Shown here: positions 60,512 to 64,000 of the stretch, piece after piece | Layout: every line of letters starts with the position of its first letter | Numbering within the stretch: the first letter of the stretch is position 1 | From: Mesostigma viride | Taxonomy: Eukaryota; Streptophyta; Mesostigmatophyceae; Mesostigmatales; Mesostigmataceae | Direction: 5' to 3' | DNA: 64,000 nucleotides | Assembly (NCBI GenBank): GCA_009746045.1 | Contig: RPFO01000281.1 | Location: 40,250-104,249, forward strand | Made by a program: the position numbers and the translations under genes | Notes under the pieces: generated by a model | The model's input: only the letters and a program-made list of their open reading frames with translations | The model's database searches: none | What the model was told of the DNA's origin: nothing

Positions 60512-61770
60512 CCTCTCCAACTGCATGTGGACTGCCTCTCCCAGCGACTCGGCCAGCCGTTTGAGTGTGTTTGGGACCATATGCTGATGCCCATGGATAT
60601 TACGCGCGCCATCAACCAGGCAACACCAGTGACACTTGAGCTCCTTGTTATCCTTCTCATCGGATGTACTGACGACACCCTGCACAATTACAGCTCACAA
60701 GGCAACTAACATGCTGGAGGAACGCATCCGCCGCAGTGGACGTCAGTAACGGATGTTGCAATGTTGCTGGAGGGAGGTCAATCGACCGCACCCGTACATA
60801 CAAGGGGCAATTATTGATGCGTCATACCCAAAACAGGAAGAAAATGTGGCACAACTAACCTTGCCATCAACATGGATGGACGGAGTTGGAGACCAACTGC
60901 AGCGCGGCATTCGCAAGGGCACAGGCTGTGTTGTTCAGCAGGTCCACCGCTGGACTGCCCGATGCCGAGTCCAGGTTCTTCCTTACACAAACTCTCCACA
61001 AGCGTGATTGTCGCGTCCTTGGCTGCCAACTGCGGAAAGGAGGCCAGTGCTCGCTTCAGCAGGAACTCGGCAATTGCAATCACGGTGGGCCCTGGCACGA
61101 TTTGCAGGCCTACACATGCTTGCCCCGCATGTGCCTCCCCCACGTGTGCATCCACCGCAGTTGACGTGCTCGCTCGCAGCTCCCACTACCGCTGGCTTCG
61201 TTGCCATGTTCCTCCACCCGTTGCCTCTTGCATCTTAGCTGTTCCTCGCGCTTCTCCGCAGCCTCTCTTTCCCTCTCTTCCTCTCTCTTTTCTGCTGCCG
61301 TTCATGCCTTGCTCCAGATATAGATGTGGCTGCTTAGGCGTTCAATCTGCATCACAGAATTGGACGATATGCACGTCAAAGGAAAGCCAACCAAGCAGCA
61401 ACATTACCAACAATGTAGCGGGAGGGTCAGTGCAGAGGCCAGCAACATAACTGCCTTAGTCTTGTACTCCTACCATACACATTAGGGAAGACTGCTGGCA
61501 TGGCAGCCTGCATCACAGCAATGAATTGCCGCCAACTAAAATAAGAGAGTGACTCACCGCTACTCTTCCCTGAAGCCGACTGGTCACACCTCCATTGTGG
61601 CGTTGTTTTACCACTTTAACGCTCTTCCACAGCGTGCGATTTTGTTGATGCCATTTTCTCAATTCCTGTAGCATATATTTTGCCCCCGCCGCACGCTTCC
61701 ATGGGTTGCCATGTACATCATACTTTGCTGATGCTGCAGAGAAGTCAAGCGGTTCTTTGCATTCCCTCAC
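60512..61770 (-). CDS. Unrecognised spliced gene (partial model)
   Basis: Two clean exons on the minus strand: 61558-61770 (acceptor AATACAG, donor GCG/GTGAGT, 71 codons; VRECKEPLDFSAASAKYDVH ... WKSVKVVKQRHNGGVTSRLQ) and 60512-60679 (acceptor TTGTGCAG, donor AGG/GTGGGT, 56 codons; NKELKCHWCCLVDGARNIHG ... NTLKRLAESLGEAVHMQLER). Between them are coding-like pieces GLQIVPGPTVIAIAEFLLKR...KDATITLVESL (about 60985-61115) and, in another frame, SGSPAVDLLNNTACALANAA (about 60890-60970); these need a tiny intron, an indel or a frameshift. Both full exons are phase 0. No start, stop or family recognised; a CHWCC motif is present. It may be a working gene with one assembly indel, or a pseudogene. Confidence 0.5.
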
Positions 61771-61839
61771 CTGTATTCAACGGCAACGCCAAAACGGAAT
61801 GCCAACGAATGCGGAGCGGGGGAACAAGGCATAAAGCAA

Positions 61840-62405
61840 CGCATGGTGAACCGGCAGATGCTGAGGCAGACACGACAATGCACTGGGTGCATGGCAACCA
61901 TGTGAACACTGATGGTAGCACTCACATGCCTAACAAGCATTTTCTTTGTTTCCCCTGGGTTAGAGTGTAAGGCCTATGCCAACCAAGGTAAACAACAAAA
62001 CAACACATCCTAAACTGCCCTAACTGACATGGGCAACAAACATGGCCAATGGAGGACAAGGAACCAAGTAGGATCATCCAACAGGATCATGGTATTATGG
62101 CAGCTTGCATGCAGTAAATTACATCAAGCATGGTTGGCTCAGCACATTGAAGTATTGTCACATCATTAGAACAAGGGAAAGTCAGAAATCAACGCATGGT
62201 GAACCGGCAGATGATGAGGCAGACACGACAATGCACTTGGTGCATGGCAACTATGTGAACACTGATGGTAGCATTCACATGCCTAACAAGCATTTTCTCT
62301 GTTTCCCCTGGGTTAGAGTGTAAGGCCTATGCCAACCCAGCTAAACAACAAAACAACACATCCTAAACTGCGCTAACTGACATGGGCAACAAACATGGCC
62401 AATGG
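61840..62405. repeat. ~215-bp direct duplication, 353-bp offset
   Basis: The block GCATGGTGAACCGGCAGATG through ACATGGGCAACAAACATGGC (61840-62055) is repeated at 62193-62405 with about 95% identity. Each copy carries an open stretch (TTMHxVHGNxVNTDGS, then PNKHFLCFPWVRV and stop). No gene could be assigned. Confidence 0.9.
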
Positions 62406-62577
62406 ACACAACACCTTGAAATGGCCTTTTTTTTACATAAATTATGGCCCATGGCAAGTTTATTGTCCGATTGACCTAGGATTGGATCCCACCACTCCCC
62501 GGGATGTGTCTGGCTAGTGGTGGAGTAGTTGAGTCAAAATGTTAAGTTTACATGGTACTCCCTGCTTAAGTTAACTC

Positions 62578-64000
62578 CAGATCCAAGGCCAAAACTGGCC
62601 ACCTAAACCACTTGCACTTGCATAGAAACAATAGTTGATCTCAGATTATGCTGTAACTTTGCAGTGGTGATGAATAATAGTTGTTCTGACCTTGTACAAA
62701 GTTCTACGCCATTTGGAGCCCTAGTTGGTGACAAATGCTAGCAAAATTTTGCTAGCATTTGTCATTAATGGCCATTTAAAATCAATATTTAACCCAAATA
62801 ATGTCAGAATGCCACCAAAACTTATTGCCATCATGCCAGCACCTGAAGCAAGGTCTCAACAAGTCATGAGCAGAAATTCAGATCATGCAGAGCCCAAAAT
62901 GGTGACATTTGCCAGCAATTGTCACCATTTTTTGCTTTTTTACCCACAATTTTAACAACATTACCCACCAAAACATTCTCCAAGCTGGGGCGCATCATTT
63001 AAATCTTTGCAGGCAACTCAAGAATGACTAGTACAAACAGTGTGCAAAACCTTGGTGCATGTGAATGCCTGAGTGGTGACCATTGCTAGCAGAATCCATC
63101 ATGTAAGGTAGGCATTGCCAGTATGCCACAAAGCTGTGATGTGCAGTGCATGTCCATATGTATACCCCATGACACCGTGCCTCTAAACTACTTGGCACAT
63201 TGCAAAATGGGAAGGAAAGGTGAATAATACATGCCACATCACTAACACAGCCATTTGAATGCTACCAACACGCACCATGCATGATATACACTGCGTGTAC
63301 AGTAATACATGTCGAGAATATGCCGAGCGAGCATATCAAGGTGCAGTGACCCCAACGCTGGCACATGTCACCTGGCATCCACGTATGCTCACATGATATG
63401 GCATTGGCATATCCCATGTCTCCATCTCTTGCACTTTGTGCGCACCAAGCCACCCATGCAGTCGCCCACCCATGCAGCCACCTGGCCACCCACCCACACA
63501 ACTGCTCACACACTCGCGCGCCCGTGCACCCAGACAGCCACCTGTCCTCCCACCCAGTGACCCACCCACCAAGCCAGCCGCGCACGTGCTTACCCAACTT
63601 ATACAACCATGCGTGCACCTAGGCACCCAACCACCTACCAACCCACTTGGACATCCACCCACCCACCAAGGCACCTGCGCAACCCACACACCAACTAGGT
63701 AATAAGCAGGCATTCCCCCATCCAATGAGCCAACCACCCAACCACCCAACCACCTAAACACCCAGCCAGCTGGCCCCATATGCACCCGTCCGGCCACCCA
63801 CAGTTGACCCACCCACGCACCTACCCACTCAACCATTCACTGCCCCCACACCCTTATACCCACTGACCCACCCACTGACCCACCCACACATGCATTTTCT
63901 CAGCCAGCACCCCGGCACCTACCTCACCCCAAACCTGCACAGCCCTTCACCCGTGATAGGTGAGTCGGTCCCAACCATAAACCCATCCACGCATCCATAT
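62578..64000. repeat. Segmental duplication, copy B (runs off the window)
   Basis: Paralogue of 58520-60077 with the same order of blocks. It lacks the short retroelement and micro-element insertions of copy A, has its own short extra segment around 63285-63350, and ends in CACCCACC-rich simple sequence cut by the window edge. Confidence 0.85.

Overview
This is a eukaryotic nuclear window, most probably from a ciliated alga or related protist. Two long spliced genes with canonical GT-AG junctions sit in a sea of tandem repeats and retroelement debris; one is the core ciliary transport gene IFT122, and coding third positions are GC-rich. The repeat load would suit a repeat-rich green alga, but the species is a guess. 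No CRISPR, rRNA, complete tRNA or bacterial operon was seen.

Layout. 1-2240: a tRNA-related SINE-like repeat, then a ~2 kb element with long inverted repeats that carries a nested SINE-like insertion. 2982-19716 (minus): IFT122, 18 exons recognised by homology, with every splice phase consistent. 19717-21040: divergent intergenic region. 21041-38183 (plus): a 16-exon gene that I reconstruct as 657 residues with an intact N-terminal UBR box, an acidic linker and a TPR array; one of its introns looks like a U12-type AT-AC intron. 38640-51800: nested transposable elements, including LINE ORF1 and reverse-transcriptase relics, a piggyBac-like element with perfect 13-bp ends and TTAA duplications, a second TTAA-flanked element, and a 5'-truncated LINE with a clean 13-bp target duplication. 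52-58 kb: minisatellites, a hairpin satellite, another ORF1-like relic and polypurine arrays. 58.5-64 kb: a segmental duplication (58520-60077 and 62578-64000) flanking an unrecognised minus-strand gene.

The most unusual features are these. (1) In both large genes most introns contain degraded tandem copies of the neighbouring exon edge, always spanning the splice junction, at roughly 65-220 bp periods. The introns therefore appear to have grown by repeated tandem duplication across splice sites. (2) The UBR-box plus TPR protein is an architecture I do not know; it is divergent from, and may share a promoter region with, IFT122. (3) Retroelements with unrelated bodies share one 3'-terminal stem-loop with a conserved CAAC loop and compensatory stem changes, which suggests one reverse transcriptase serves several families.

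Functional link: IFT122 is a core IFT-A subunit for retrograde ciliary transport. The neighbour would be a candidate N-degron reader with a TPR scaffold; a ciliary role for it is only inferred from position.
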